Positions 1 to 9,364 are shown, numbered from the stretch's first letter. The stretch is DNA of 42,412 nt from Flavobacteriaceae bacterium (GCA_027490305.1 JAIXYI010000083.1:1-42412); one strand, 5' to 3'. Program-made: numbers and translations. Notes: a model not told the origin generated them from the sequence alone.

Positions 1-73
1 CGGACTGTCTATTCCAGCCGACGTCGATATCAACCCGTGGCTCTTTGGTTTCGGCGTCGGAATGAAATTCTGA
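1..73 (+). CDS. OmpW-family outer membrane protein, C-terminal fragment
   Basis: The gene enters from outside the window; only the last 23 residues are visible, read from base 2 to a TGA at 71-73. The tail contains DINPW followed by alternating glycine and hydrophobic residues (FGFGVGMKF) and ends in phenylalanine. That is the pattern of the last beta strand of an outer-membrane barrel, and the DINPW...GVG wording is typical of OmpW-family ends. OmpW proteins are small eight-stranded barrels thought to pass hydrophobic compounds. A hairpin terminator follows 18 bases later. The family call rests on this short tail alone; another small barrel is possible. Confidence 0.6.
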   Translation, partial: GLSIPADVDINPWLFGFGVGMKF

Positions 74-91
74 TGTGGTTTTTCAAAATGG

Positions 92-120
92 AAACGGCCT
101 CCGAAAGGGGGCCGTTTTCT
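92..120. terminator. Bidirectional terminator between the OmpW-like gene and sppA
   Basis: AAACGGCC at 92-99 pairs with GGCCGTTT at 110-117, and two further C-G pairs enclose a GAAA loop. The stem lies between two convergent genes and can serve both strands. The T run is short on either side. Confidence 0.75.
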
Positions 121-127
121 ATTGGTA

Positions 128-1891
128 TTATCGGAGGTCGATGTCATACGGCAATCGCGCCTGTACGCCTTTTTGGCCCATCGCTTCTCGCCATTGTTGG
201 AGGATGCGGTAGTTCGCTTCGCCGAGCTCTTCTTTCAAGATACTCTCACGCGTGCTGGCAAACGGCATAAGTTCGGCCAATACATCGCCCAGTTCTTTCT
301 TATACTCTGGGAAATTCATCGTCCGGTATTTCGTGATCTTCGCCCGTTTCGCGGCTTCCGCCAGGGCCGCATCAAGTCCGCCAATCTTATCGACCAACCC
401 GATTCGAAGTGCGTCTTTTCCTGACCAAACCCGCCCCTGCCCGATCGAATCGACCTGGGCCGGTGTCATATGGCGTCCCTTGGCCACACGGCCTACGAAG
501 GTGGAGTAGATATACTCGACGCTTTCGGTGAGTGTTTTGCGGGTGGTATCGTCAAGCGGACGAAACGGACTGTAAGTAGCCGCATTTGCGTTGGTGCTGA
601 CGGTTTCTGCGTGGATGCCCATCTTGTCGCTCAGGCCCTTGACATTCGGCAATACACCAAACACCCCGATGGAACCTGTAATAGTGCCTTCTTCCGCGAA
701 AATCTGGTCGGCCCCGCAGGAAATATAATACCCGCCGGAGGCCGCGAGGTTCCCCATCGACACGATAACCGGTTTCTTCTTCTTCGTGAGTTCGATTTCC
801 CGCCAGATCAGGTCAGACGTTAGGGCGCTTCCACCCGGACTGTCGACGCGCAATACTACTGCTTTGATGCGTTTGTTCTCACGGGCCTCTTTAAGCGCAC
901 GACGCATAGAGCCCTCACCGATGTAGGTCACATCGCCTTCACCCGATTTGATCTCACCCTGCGCATAAATGACGGCGATGCGGTCGCTGCCGAGTCCTTC
1001 ATCCGGAGTGGTCGCCACATTCTGCGCATAATCGGCAATCTTGACGCTGTTATAATCTTTGTCTTTTTCCACCTTCAATGCCTTACGGATGGCATCGTGG
1101 TATTGGTCTTCATACGCAATGCGATCGACCAGCTTCTGGTTTTTTGCCATTTCGGGCGTCCGGGCTAGGAGTCCGTCGGCAATGGCATTCAACTGGGAAA
1201 CCGGAATATGGCGGCTTTTCGAAATATCATTCAGGACACCAGACCAAATCCCACCCAAAAGCGCCGTAAGTTGCTCGCGGTTGGCGTCGCTCATTTTGTT
1301 TTCAAGGAAAGGCTCTACGGCCGATTTGTATTTCCCATGACGGATGACTTCCATCCGGACACCCGACTTCTCCTGAAGGTCTTTGAAGAACATCAGTTCG
1401 GTAGACAACCCACGGAAATCCATTTCGCCGACCGGGTTCAGGTAGACGGTGTCGGCAACAGAACCGATATAGTATTCTTTTTGGGAATACGCATTGCTAT
1501 ACGACAAAACGAACTTCTTCGATTTGCGGAAATCGGCCAGCGCATCGCGAAGGGCTTTGGCTTGGGCGATCCCGAGGTCAGAGGTGTTGTTGAGGATGGA
1601 AATCCCTTTTATCTGGTCGTCTTTTGCCGCAGCGCGGATGGCTTTTACGACATCCATCACCCCAACACGACTCTTCCCCGATAGCGATTCTACCCAGGGG
1701 TCAGAGTACTTGCCGGCATAATCATTGGAGATATCGGCTAAATCCAGTTCGATGACCGAGTCATCCTTCACTTCGGTCGACTCTTTTCCGCCACCGGCAA
1801 CAGCCGCCACTAGCAGGAACAGGAAAAAAGAAAGTACAGAAAAAACGAAAAGCCCCACAATGGTGGCCAAAACATTTGACAGAAACTTCAT
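128..1891 (-). CDS. sppA: Signal peptide peptidase SppA, 67 kDa type
   Basis: Membrane-bound serine protease that degrades signal peptides left after protein export. The protein has 587 residues, the usual size of the long two-domain SppA. An N-terminal hydrophobic segment (about residues 8-33) anchors it in the inner membrane. The Ser-Lys dyad is visible: Lys189 in [10 protein letters not shown] of the first domain, and Ser385 in NLAASGGYY of the second. The surrounding SPGGS and [10 protein letters not shown] motifs also fit the family. The ATG at 1891 puts a short basic stretch before the anchor. It is divergent from folK, with a perfect -7 element at 1958-1965. It converges on the OmpW-like gene and shares its terminator. 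Identification is secure. Confidence 0.96.
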   Translation of the reverse strand: MKFLSNVLATIVGLFVFSVLSFFLFLLVAAVAGGGKESTEVKDDSVIELDLADISNDYAGKYSDPWVESLSGKSRVGVMDVVKAIRAAAKDDQIKGISILNNTSDLGIAQAKALRDALADFRKSKKFVLSYSNAYSQKEYYIGSVADTVYLNPVGEMDFRGLSTELMFFKDLQEKSGVRMEVIRHGKYKSAVEPFLENKMSDANREQLTALLGGIWSGVLNDISKSRHIPVSQLNAIADGLLARTPEMAKNQKLVDRIAYEDQYHDAIRKALKVEKDKDYNSVKIADYAQNVATTPDEGLGSDRIAVIYAQGEIKSGEGDVTYIGEGSMRRALKEARENKRIKAVVLRVDSPGGSALTSDLIWREIELTKKKKPVIVSMGNLAASGGYYISCGADQIFAEEGTITGSIGVFGVLPNVKGLSDKMGIHAETVSTNANAATYSPFRPLDDTTRKTLTESVEYIYSTFVGRVAKGRHMTPAQVDSIGQGRVWSGKDALRIGLVDKIGGLDAALAEAAKRAKITKYRTMNFPEYKKELGDVLAELMPFASTRESILKEELGEANYRILQQWREAMGQKGVQARLPYDIDLR

Positions 1892-1957
1892 AGTACGTTT
1901 AGTTTTACGATAAGTCTTTCACAGACAGGCAGCGTTACATCTGCACGGCCCGAACTG

Positions 1958-1965
1958 CAAATATA
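1958..1965 (-). promoter_or_regulatory. -7 promoter element for sppA
   Basis: On the minus strand the sequence is TATATTTG, a perfect match to TAnnTTTG, about 66 bases before the sppA start codon. No TTG box stands at the expected distance upstream. Confidence 0.5.
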
Positions 1966-1989
1966 GCTTTATTATACGCCCGAATTTGA

Positions 1990-1997
1990 TTACTTTG
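1990..1997 (+). promoter_or_regulatory. -7 promoter element for folK
   Basis: TTACTTTG matches TAnnTTTG at 7 of 8 positions and ends only six bases before the ATG at 2004. Transcription would begin at or just before the start codon, so the mRNA may be leaderless. Confidence 0.4.
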
Positions 1998-2003
1998 CGC
2001 CCC

Positions 2004-3140
2004 ATGAACCTGCAACACCGTGTCATGCTGTCGCTGGGCAGCAATGAAGGCGACCGGCTTGCGTCGCTTGATTCCGCCATCGCCCGGATTCATGCCGAGA
2101 TCGGGACCGTCATTCGTGTTTCAGGCGTATATGAGTCGCCGGCATGGGGCTTCGAAGGCGGTGATTTCTTAAATGTTGCCATCCTGGTGCATACCCTCAA
2201 AAAACCGTCCGTCGTGCTGAAAAGTGTGTTGGGGATCGAAAAGAAAGCAGGACGCATCCGGACAGGCACCTACTCGTCACGACCCATCGATATTGACATC
2301 CTTACCTGGGATGATGAAGTGATGGAAACCCCGCAACTGTCGGTTCCGCATCCGCGGATGGCAACCCGCGATTTTGTGTTGTTTCCGCTACGCGATGTCA
2401 TGCCGGACTTCGTGCATCCGGTTTCCGGAGCAACGGTTGACGACCTCATCAAAGCACTTAGCGAATCCAATTGTCGCCGCGTCGGTACGTTACAGTTACC
2501 CGGAAACGGATTCCCGTTCGGCAACTTCAGTTACATCGCGATCGAAGGCAACATCGGGGCCGGAAAAACCACCCTTACCACGCGTATCGCAGAGGATTTC
2601 AACGCGAAAACCGTACTGGAGCGTTTTGCCGACAACCCCTTCCTGCCGAAGTTTTACAAAGACCAACCACGGTATGCTTTCCCGTTGGAGATGTCTTTTT
2701 TGGCCGATCGCTACCAGCAGTTATCAGATGACATTGCGCAGTTCGACCTCTTTCGTGACTTTATCGTGTCGGATTACCATGTATTCAAATCGCTGATTTT
2801 CGCCAAGGTGACGCTGGCAGAGGACGAGTACCGTCTTTACCGAAAACTGTTCGATATTATTTACCGGGAAATGCCGCGACCCGATCTGTACGTATACTTA
2901 TACCAGGACACCGAACGGTTGCTGGCCAATATCCGGAAAAGAGGCCGCGCGTATGAGCAGGAAATTCCGGCCGAATACCTCGAAAAGATCAACAAGGGCT
3001 ACCTCGATTTTATTAAGTCGCAACAGGGCATGAACATCCTCGTCATCGATGTTTCGAAACTTGATTTTGTCAAAAACCAGAAGGATTATCTTTTTATCCT
3101 CGAGGAAATCCGGAAAAAAGTACTTAGCGCAACAAGCTGA
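2004..3140 (+). CDS. folK: FolK (HPPK) fused to a deoxynucleoside kinase
   Basis: A two-domain enzyme of 378 residues. Residues 1 to about 160 are 6-hydroxymethyl-dihydropterin pyrophosphokinase, the folate-pathway step that activates the pterin with ATP. The evidence is the N-terminal LGSNEGDR and the signature SSRPIDIDIL at 91-100. Residues from about 175 on are a deoxynucleoside kinase: P-loop GNIGAGKT at 182-189, ERFADNPFL with the likely catalytic Glu, ADRYQQL, and the RKRGRAYE lid at 311-318. This half would phosphorylate deoxyadenosine or deoxycytidine for salvage. I recall such fusions from other Bacteroidota. The ATG at 2004 is preferred to a TTG at 1986 because the -7 element ends at 1997. 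The 3' end overlaps the convergent secreted-protein gene by 17 bases. Confidence 0.92.
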   Translation: MNLQHRVMLSLGSNEGDRLASLDSAIARIHAEIGTVIRVSGVYESPAWGFEGGDFLNVAILVHTLKKPSVVLKSVLGIEKKAGRIRTGTYSSRPIDIDILTWDDEVMETPQLSVPHPRMATRDFVLFPLRDVMPDFVHPVSGATVDDLIKALSESNCRRVGTLQLPGNGFPFGNFSYIAIEGNIGAGKTTLTTRIAEDFNAKTVLERFADNPFLPKFYKDQPRYAFPLEMSFLADRYQQLSDDIAQFDLFRDFIVSDYHVFKSLIFAKVTLAEDEYRLYRKLFDIIYREMPRPDLYVYLYQDTERLLANIRKRGRAYEQEIPAEYLEKINKGYLDFIKSQQGMNILVIDVSKLDFVKNQKDYLFILEEIRKKVLSATS

Positions 3141-5184
3141 AATGCCCGTGTATATCGGCGGTGGTGGGATCGAGTTTAAGCACAAACCAGTAGTCTCCGG
3201 CCGGTGCCGGTCTTCCGTTATACGTTCCGTCCCAATTGCGGTTCGCGCCTGAGAGAGTCGCCATCAGCTTTCCGTAGCGATCAAAAACCGATAGTTGGAA
3301 CGCCGGGTATTTGAGTCCACCGCGAATCGTCCAATAATCATTTCGTCCGTCGCCATTCGGCGTGAAATACGGCGGGATCATCCCTATGACGAACTCTTTT
3401 TTATCATTTCCACATTGGTTTTTCTCCCGCACATAGGCCGTGTACAATCCGGATTCCGGCAGTTGGAGTATGGGCGAATCGGAAAATGTCGTACCATCCA
3501 GCGAATACTCGAAATCGCCGGGTTGTGCCATGACAACCGTGGCGGTGAGACCGTCGAGAACAACTTCCGAAATCACTGGCGGAACGAACTCGGTAACCGT
3601 AAACGTCGCCACCGCACTGCACCCTTCTGGCTGCGGCGTAGTGACCGTTACAGCATACACCCCGCCTTCGGTGACGTTGATGGTGCGGGTCGTTTCATTC
3701 GTCGGCGACCATTGGTAACTGACATTGGCCACACCGGCATCGAGCACGAGCGTATCGCCCGGGCAAATCGTAAAGCTATCATCGGCTACCACCGGTTTTT
3801 GATACACGGGCAGGGTGACCGGAACCCTCGTAGGCGAGATACAGCCGTCGTTATCGGCTTCGAGATAATACGTCGTCGTTTGGGTGAGGGCGGGAGTCAT
3901 AAAATAGGGACCATTGCCGACCAGGGCACCACCGGTCGGCGCATCGTACCAACGAATGAAACCGACATTGCTGCTGGCTTCGAGTTGCACGGGATCGCCG
4001 CACGAACGGCCCGGATCCAACACGGTTACCTGCGGCACCTGAAGTACCGTCAGGGTAACCGGCGTGCGGGTAGCGCCAGGGCAGTTTCCGTTGAACGGAT
4101 CGGCATAAAATTGCGTGGTGGCGGAAACAACAGGCGTTGTAAACTGCGGGCCTGATCCTAAGCGTACGCCCCCTGTCGGCGACGCGAACCATCCGATCGA
4201 GCCGTCATTGGTTTCGGCTTTTAACAGGGCACTTCCCGAGCCACAAACCGTAGCGCCCGTAGTGTCGGAAATCGAGGGTACATACATGCTTGTAGTGGTG
4301 GATATCTGCAACACCGGATCTCCTGGCATCCCACCATATTCAACTATATACCCTTTTGGCTGGTAGTTGCCGCTCACGTCGCCCGTGTTGGAAAGATCGT
4401 TCCAAGAGCCGGGTACACCCACTCCCGGAGCCGTAATATGTGCATAATCCTCATCACCCATATTGTTGGGTTCGCCGTTGTTCCAAAAGAAGAAACCCGT
4501 TGCCGGACCGTTGTCCCAGAAAACAGTTCCGGCTTCGGGGCCGGTCATCCACTTCCAGAGGCCTTCCTGAGCTGAATCACTTCCACCGATCCAACCGGCG
4601 CCCGCGGATTGCTCGCCGCAGAGTTGGGCTTCATCGGCGGAAAGAATGGTCGCCAGGTAGCCCTGCAGGCCGTAATAGGTGCTCGCCCCTGCGGCCGTGA
4701 GTGCAGATGACCAGGTAATGCCTAAGTTCGGCACGTATTGATAGTAATGTTGTGTAGAAGGAAGATAATTCGCCTGTCCTACGGTGATGGAAAACACACG
4801 GGTGCCCGAGACATTGGCGGCAGAGTTGGTAAAGACCACGTCTTCAATCGCTGCGATAAAGTCAGTATACGCAACCGGTGTACCCGCTGGATTCTTCAGC
4901 GTAAGTTTCCCCTCCACCGAATTCCACGAGGGGACGATACCAGGGTGCGTGCCTGTGAGAGACAGCACGTCCTGTCCTTGTACATATCCTTGCGAAATCT
5001 GGATGTAAATCGCATCCGTGACGGTATCATCGGGGTCGGTAATGGTCATGCTGGTGACGATGGGCAAGGCGCTGCCCGGACAATATTCCTGATTGCCCGT
5101 AGCTTGTAACACCGGCGCGACGTTCTGCGCCTGAAGGAATCCATACACCAGGAGCAATAGGCCCCACCCTACGATTTTTCTCAT
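3124..5184 (-). CDS. Secreted C-type-lectin-domain protein with type B T9SS sorting domain
   Basis: A 686-residue exported protein, probably displayed on the cell surface. Residues 1-20 are a signal peptide ending before QNVAP. A C-type-lectin-like domain spans about 144-285 and keeps EPN at 238-240 and WND at 261-263, the pair that in classical lectins binds calcium and mannose-type sugars. Three Ig-like modules follow (about 305-383, 384-465 and 467-535), the first two with the repeated pattern WF/WYxxPTGG. The end (about 604-686) is a CHU_C/type B sorting domain with YFTPNGDGRNDYW and FDRYGKL. The ATG at 5184 is chosen over one at 5199 because it forms an ATGA overlap with the upstream methyltransferase stop and begins the signal peptide. 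No PorP/SprF gene is adjacent. The ligand is unknown. Confidence 0.9.
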   Translation of the reverse strand: MRKIVGWGLLLLVYGFLQAQNVAPVLQATGNQEYCPGSALPIVTSMTITDPDDTVTDAIYIQISQGYVQGQDVLSLTGTHPGIVPSWNSVEGKLTLKNPAGTPVAYTDFIAAIEDVVFTNSAANVSGTRVFSITVGQANYLPSTQHYYQYVPNLGITWSSALTAAGASTYYGLQGYLATILSADEAQLCGEQSAGAGWIGGSDSAQEGLWKWMTGPEAGTVFWDNGPATGFFFWNNGEPNNMGDEDYAHITAPGVGVPGSWNDLSNTGDVSGNYQPKGYIVEYGGMPGDPVLQISTTTSMYVPSISDTTGATVCGSGSALLKAETNDGSIGWFASPTGGVRLGSGPQFTTPVVSATTQFYADPFNGNCPGATRTPVTLTVLQVPQVTVLDPGRSCGDPVQLEASSNVGFIRWYDAPTGGALVGNGPYFMTPALTQTTTYYLEADNDGCISPTRVPVTLPVYQKPVVADDSFTICPGDTLVLDAGVANVSYQWSPTNETTRTINVTEGGVYAVTVTTPQPEGCSAVATFTVTEFVPPVISEVVLDGLTATVVMAQPGDFEYSLDGTTFSDSPILQLPESGLYTAYVREKNQCGNDKKEFVIGMIPPYFTPNGDGRNDYWTIRGGLKYPAFQLSVFDRYGKLMATLSGANRNWDGTYNGRPAPAGDYWFVLKLDPTTADIHGHFSLLR

Positions 5185-5717
5185 ATACCGACTTTCCATT
5201 TAGAACAAATATCCCATACTACCACCCCCACACTGACGGCGATATTTAACGAGTGTTTAGTGCCCGACTGTGGGATTTCGAGACATTGACCGCAGGCGTT
5301 GACAGCCTCTTGTGATACGCCGAACACCTCATTACCGAACACTAACGCATAGGTCGCTTCGGGTTCAGGCTGAAAGGTATCGAGCATTGTAGCACCGTCT
5401 GCCTGCTCAACGGCGTAGGTTTTGACACCGGCCGCCTGCAGGTCCGCGAGGGTTTCCAGGATATCCTCCCGATACTCCCACGCCACAGTCTCTGTTGCGC
5501 CGAGGGCCGTTTTGTTGATTTCCTTATTGGTTGGCGTTGCCGTAATTCCGCACAGGACGATTTTCTCAACGAGAAAAGCATCACCGGTGCGAAAAACGGA
5601 CCCTACATTCAGGGCGCTTCGCACGTCGTCGAGCACCAGTATGAGCGGCGTTTTTCCCGCATGGCGGAATTCTTCCGGCGATTTTCGGCCGAGTTCGTCG
5701 TTTTCGAGTTTTCGCAT
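5181..5717 (-). CDS. SpoU/TrmH-family RNA 2'-O-methyltransferase
   Basis: A 178-residue SPOUT-class methyltransferase that would transfer a methyl group from SAM to a ribose 2'-OH of tRNA or rRNA. All three family motifs are present: DDVRSALNVGSVFRTGD (31-46), LVFGNEVFGVS (125-135) and the knot-forming IPQSGTKHSLNIA (148-160). There is no extra N-terminal RNA-binding domain, so it is the minimal form. Its TGA overlaps the ATG of the lectin-domain gene (ATGA), suggesting coupled translation of two unrelated products. A terminator-like hairpin ends just before its start codon, so its promoter is unclear. The exact RNA target cannot be told from sequence. Confidence 0.9.
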   Translation of the reverse strand: MRKLENDELGRKSPEEFRHAGKTPLILVLDDVRSALNVGSVFRTGDAFLVEKIVLCGITATPTNKEINKTALGATETVAWEYREDILETLADLQAAGVKTYAVEQADGATMLDTFQPEPEATYALVFGNEVFGVSQEAVNACGQCLEIPQSGTKHSLNIAVSVGVVVWDICSKWKVGI

Positions 5718-5724
5718 CGTTTAC

Positions 5725-5750
5725 AAAAAAAGCCTCCTTTCGGAAGCTTT
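5725..5750 (-). terminator. Terminator of the DUF1573 gene
   Basis: On the minus strand AAAGCTTCC and GGAGGCTTT form a 9-bp stem with one G-T pair and a GAAA loop, followed by a run of T. It lies between the DUF1573 stop (5774) and the methyltransferase start (5717). The T run ends in TTTG and may also supply a weak -7 element for the next gene. Confidence 0.85.
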
Positions 5751-5773
5751 CATTTCACACGTCAATAAACGTA

Positions 5774-6271
5774 TTAGCTTTTTGTGGCAGGTGCAGCAGC
5801 CGGAGCTGGTTGCGCTGCGTTTGGATCAGGTTTTACGGTTCCTTTGATTGTCAACACTTTCGGTGTTTCAGAAGCATTGGTCGTAAGGGTGACGGTTTTG
5901 GTGAACGATCCTACTCTTTCTGTAGCATATTTCACACCGATTACACCTTTTGCACCTGGAGCGATTGGGTCTTTTGGCCACGTCGGAACGGTACAGCCGC
6001 AAGAGCCTTGTGCATTTTTGATGATCAGCGGCTCGGTTCCGTTGTTAGTGAACACGAACTCACGCTTACCATCTGCCTTGAACTCGATGGTTCCGTAGTC
6101 GATGGTTTCGTTTTCGAAAACGATGCCAGGACCTGTAACCGCCGGTTTAGGCGCCTCTACTGTTGTATTGGCTTGTTTTTTCGTAACGGTTTTCTTGCTG
6201 GACTCCTGCGCAGAAGCCGTTGTCAGGGCAAAAACCGACAAAACGGATAAAAGAAAAATATTCTTTTTCAT
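5774..6271 (-). CDS. DUF1573 periplasmic protein
   Basis: A 165-residue exported protein of unknown function. Residues 1-21 form a signal peptide ending in ASAQ. A Lys/Thr-rich linker follows, then a DUF1573 domain at about 48-148. It shows the usual FENETIDYGTI opening, the strand motif FVFTNNGTEPLIIKN, the GSCGCTVP cysteine motif and an immunoglobulin-like beta fold ending in TIKGTV. The tail is rich in Pro and Ala. It has its own -7 element (6297-6304) and terminator. DUF1573 proteins are common in Bacteroidota; the fold resembles ASH/MSP domains, but no reaction is known. Confidence 0.88.
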   Translation of the reverse strand: MKKNIFLLSVLSVFALTTASAQESSKKTVTKKQANTTVEAPKPAVTGPGIVFENETIDYGTIEFKADGKREFVFTNNGTEPLIIKNAQGSCGCTVPTWPKDPIAPGAKGVIGVKYATERVGSFTKTVTLTTNASETPKVLTIKGTVKPDPNAAQPAPAAAPATKS

Positions 6272-6296
6272 GTGGTGAATAATAAATTGGTTTGAG

Positions 6297-6304
6297 CAAA
6301 TGTA
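6297..6304 (-). promoter_or_regulatory. -7 promoter element for the DUF1573 gene
   Basis: TACATTTG on the minus strand is a perfect TAnnTTTG match, 25 bases before the start codon. No convincing TTG box lies at the usual distance. Confidence 0.55.
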
Positions 6305-6427
6305 GCAATATTTGCCAATGGCTGCGGGGTTTTTTTCATAAATAAATTTTAAATTTTGGCGCTAATACATACACTGTAAATTACTTAAATTCGCGGTTCC
6401 CGTACCGTCATCCAAAAAACCAACGAT

Positions 6428-9034
6428 TTGTCAGCAAAGGAAAAAGCCGCGAAAGAAACACCCTTGATGAAGCAGTATAACGAGATCAAGGCTAAGTATC
6501 CCGATGCCTGCCTCTTGTTTCGCGTGGGCGATTTTTACGAAACCTTTGGCGAAGACGCCATCCGGGCCTCGCGCATCCTGGGCATCATCCTGACAAAACG
6601 GGGCAACGGAAGCGAAAGCGAGACGGCACTGGCGGGGTTTCCGCATCATTCCCTGAACACCTATCTTCCCAAACTGGTAAAAGCCGGCCTTCGTGTCGCC
6701 ATCTGCGACCAGTTGGAAGATCCTAAAATGACCAAAACAATCGTCAAGCGCGGCGTTACGGAACTGGTCACACCGGGCGTCGCGTTCAATGACGAGGTGT
6801 TGCAGTCGAAATCGAACAACTTCCTGGCCTCGGTGAGTTTTGGGAAGAAACAACTCGGCGTCGCTTTCCTGGATGTCACTACCGGTGAATTCCTCACCGC
6901 ACAGGGCACCACGGATTATGTCGATAAGCTCCTCCGGAATTTCAGTCCGAGCGAAATCCTCGTCCCAAAACAATGTAAAACAGCGTTTCGCGAGGCGTTC
7001 GGCGACGATCACCACCTGTTCTTCCTCGAAGATTGGGTGTATAAAGACGACTACGCAGTCGAAACCCTCACGCGGCATTTCAAGACGAATTCCCTCAAGG
7101 GTTTTGGCGTGGATGACCTTTCGGATGGCGTTGTTGCATCGGGTGCGATTCTGTATTATTTATCGGAGACGCGCCACGACCGGCTGCAACATATTTCCTC
7201 TTTACAACGCATCGCAGAGGATGCCTATGTCTGGATGGACCGTTTCACCATCCGCAACCTCGAACTGTATGGCAGCACGAACCCGAACGCCGTCACCCTG
7301 CTCGACGTCATCGACCGGACGCTGTCTCCTATGGGTGGACGCCTGCTGAAACGTTGGCTCGCCCTTCCGTTGAAAGACCTTGTGAAAATCCGGGAACGCC
7401 ACGCCGTCGTGCGGTATTTCAAGGAACAACCCGACACGTTGCGGGCGTTGCAACAACAGATCCGGCTCATTTCGGATTTGGAGCGGCTGATTTCGAAACT
7501 TGCGACCGGAAAAGTAAGTCCAAGGGAAGTCGTCTATCTCTGTGATTCGCTCGACGCTATTCTTCCCATCAAGGAAATGGCACTGAAAAGCGGAAATGAG
7601 GCGCTTCGTTTTATGGGCGACAATTTGCACGGCTGCGAATTGCTGCGTGAGAAGATACGCGCTACGCTGCATCCGGATGCGCCGGTAGCCATCGCGAAAG
7701 GAAATGCCATCGCGGCGGGCGTACATCCGGAACTCGATGAACTCCGTTCTATTTCCACATCCGGCAAAGAAGTGCTCGAACGGATCGAAAGCCGGGAAGC
7801 CGAACGCACGGGCATCGCCTCGCTCAAGATTTCATTCAACAACGTGTTCGGTTACTATATTGAAGTCCGAAATACGCATAAAGATAAAGTCCCAACCGAA
7901 TGGATCCGCAAGCAAACCCTTGTGAATGCCGAGCGCTACATCACGGAGGAACTGAAGGAATACGAAACAAAGATACTCGGGGCGGAGGAAAAAATCCATA
8001 AACTCGAAACCGAGCTCTTCGAGCAATTGGTGCATTGGATTGCCACGTATATCAAGCCCGTGCAACTCAACGCCCACCTCATCGCGCAGCTTGACTGCCT
8101 GGCGTCGTTTGCGCAGTTGGCGCTTGACCAGCACTATACCGAGCCGTTGATAGACGATTCGTTTGAACTCGAAATCAAAGGAGGCCGGCACCCGGTGATT
8201 GAAAAACAACTTCCGGTAGGCACCTCGTATATCAGCAATGATGTGTTTCTTGACCGCGAGTCGCAGCAGCTCATCATGATTACGGGCCCGAACATGTCGG
8301 GTAAATCGGCTATCCTGCGGCAAACCGCGTTGATTGTGCTATTAGCCCAGATGGGATGTTTTGTTCCGGCCGACGAGGTTCGAATGGGTATGGTGGATAA
8401 AATTTTCACGCGCGTAGGTGCCTCTGACAACATTTCGATGGGCGAATCGACGTTTATGGTCGAGATGAACGAAACGGCGTCGATCCTCAACAACCTCTCG
8501 GACCGCAGTTTGGTGTTGCTCGATGAAATCGGACGGGGTACCAGCACCTATGATGGTATTTCGATCGCGTGGGCAATTGCCGAATACCTGCACGAGCATC
8601 CCGGACGGCCGAAAACGCTATTTGCGACGCATTACCACGAGTTGAATGAGATGACGGATATTTTGCCTCGCATTCGCAACTTCAACGTATCGGTCAAAGA
8701 ACTGAAAGACAACGTATTGTTCTTACGAAAACTCGTAGAAGGCGGCAGCGCCCACAGCTTTGGCATCCATGTCGCGCGTATGGCCGGGATGCCGCAAACG
8801 GTAGTGGCGAAGGCGCAGAAACTCCTCAAAAAACTCGAGAAAAACCATTCGGGTGACGCGCTGAACGGCATCCGGAGTGAAAAGGAAGAAATGCAACTGA
8901 GTTTCTTCAACCTTGACGATCCGCTGTTGGAAGAGATTCGTGATGAGATTGTGAACCTGGATATCAATACCCTCACGCCGGTCGAAGCCTTAATGAAACT
9001 GAACGAGATCCGCCGGATGCTGGTGAAGAAATAA
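6428..9034 (+). CDS. mutS: DNA mismatch repair protein MutS (TTG start)
   Basis: Mismatch-recognition ATPase of 868 residues, normal length for MutS. The mismatch-binding Phe-x-Glu motif is F36-Y37-E38 in [12 protein letters not shown]. The ATPase domain has Walker A GPNMSGKS at 620-627, Walker B with D699-E700 in [16 protein letters not shown], and the ATHYHEL motif. The C-terminal segment includes a helix-turn-helix dimer region (HVARMAGMP) and the end domain. The start is taken as TTG at 6428. The residues it adds ([20 protein letters not shown]) match, from memory, the conserved N-terminus of Flavobacterium MutS, and the first in-frame ATG would remove much of it. It stands alone, divergent from DUF1573 and followed by a hairpin. 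Confidence 0.97.
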   Translation: MSAKEKAAKETPLMKQYNEIKAKYPDACLLFRVGDFYETFGEDAIRASRILGIILTKRGNGSESETALAGFPHHSLNTYLPKLVKAGLRVAICDQLEDPKMTKTIVKRGVTELVTPGVAFNDEVLQSKSNNFLASVSFGKKQLGVAFLDVTTGEFLTAQGTTDYVDKLLRNFSPSEILVPKQCKTAFREAFGDDHHLFFLEDWVYKDDYAVETLTRHFKTNSLKGFGVDDLSDGVVASGAILYYLSETRHDRLQHISSLQRIAEDAYVWMDRFTIRNLELYGSTNPNAVTLLDVIDRTLSPMGGRLLKRWLALPLKDLVKIRERHAVVRYFKEQPDTLRALQQQIRLISDLERLISKLATGKVSPREVVYLCDSLDAILPIKEMALKSGNEALRFMGDNLHGCELLREKIRATLHPDAPVAIAKGNAIAAGVHPELDELRSISTSGKEVLERIESREAERTGIASLKISFNNVFGYYIEVRNTHKDKVPTEWIRKQTLVNAERYITEELKEYETKILGAEEKIHKLETELFEQLVHWIATYIKPVQLNAHLIAQLDCLASFAQLALDQHYTEPLIDDSFELEIKGGRHPVIEKQLPVGTSYISNDVFLDRESQQLIMITGPNMSGKSAILRQTALIVLLAQMGCFVPADEVRMGMVDKIFTRVGASDNISMGESTFMVEMNETASILNNLSDRSLVLLDEIGRGTSTYDGISIAWAIAEYLHEHPGRPKTLFATHYHELNEMTDILPRIRNFNVSVKELKDNVLFLRKLVEGGSAHSFGIHVARMAGMPQTVVAKAQKLLKKLEKNHSGDALNGIRSEKEEMQLSFFNLDDPLLEEIRDEIVNLDINTLTPVEALMKLNEIRRMLVKK

Positions 9035-9039
9035 GAAAG

Positions 9040-9066
9040 AACCGAAGCCTTGTGTTTGCTTTGGTT
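9040..9066 (+). terminator. Possible mutS terminator
   Basis: AACCGAAGC at 9040-9048 pairs with GCTTTGGTT at 9058-9066 (9 bp, one G-T) around a nine-base loop, six bases after the mutS stop. There is no long T run, so it may be a weak terminator or a 3' stabilising hairpin. Confidence 0.5.
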
Positions 9067-9115
9067 TGAGCGAGAATGACTTACAAATCAATCGTGCATT
9101 TTTTAGCAAAAAACC

Positions 9116-9145
9116 TTGCACTATCCGATTTTAGTATTAAATTTG
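9116..9145 (+). promoter_or_regulatory. Promoter of the tRNA-Gly/tRNA-Leu unit
   Basis: TTG at 9116-9118, a 19-base spacer, then TAAATTTG at 9138-9145. Both elements and the spacing match the Bacteroidota housekeeping promoter exactly. The first tRNA begins 38 bases downstream, after a small GCAAT/ATTGC hairpin at 9151-9166. Confidence 0.85.
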
Positions 9146-9183
9146 CCTCCGCAATCACAGGATTGCACGTTCCTTTACATCAT

Positions 9184-9256
9184 GCGAAAATAGCTCAGTT
9201 GGTAGAGCGCCACCTTGCCAAGGTGGAGGTCGCGGGTTCGAATCCCGTTTTTCGCT
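9184..9256 (+). tRNA. tRNA-Gly (anticodon GCC)
   Basis: A 73-base cloverleaf. The acceptor arms GCGAAAA and TTTTCGC pair fully with T as discriminator base. The anticodon stem is CCACC/GGTGG around TTGCCAA, giving anticodon GCC. The T loop is TTCGAAT. The CCA end is not encoded. Confidence 0.97.
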
Positions 9257-9272
9257 CGAATTCTACCTATTT

Positions 9273-9358
9273 GCTCGAGTGGTGGAATCGGTAGACACGC
9301 TGGACTTAAAATCCAGTGGACAGCAATGTCCGTGTGGGTTCAAGTCCCACCTTGAGTA
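9273..9358 (+). tRNA. tRNA-Leu (anticodon TAA)
   Basis: An 86-base class II tRNA. The acceptor arms GCTCGAG and CTTGAGT pair with two G-T wobbles, including the terminal G1-T72. The anticodon stem CTGGA/TCCAG encloses CTTAAAA, giving anticodon TAA for UUA. A long variable arm (GGACAGCAATGTCC) and T stem GTGGG/CCCAC complete it. It lies 16 bases after tRNA-Gly and shares its promoter and terminator. Confidence 0.97.
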
Positions 9359-9364
9359 CAGCAC

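Noticed and set aside
3295..4155. Plus-strand frame of 286 codons opposite the lectin-domain gene
   Set aside because: Arg-rich composition with no domain; the minus-strand reading has a signal peptide, lectin motifs and a sorting domain.
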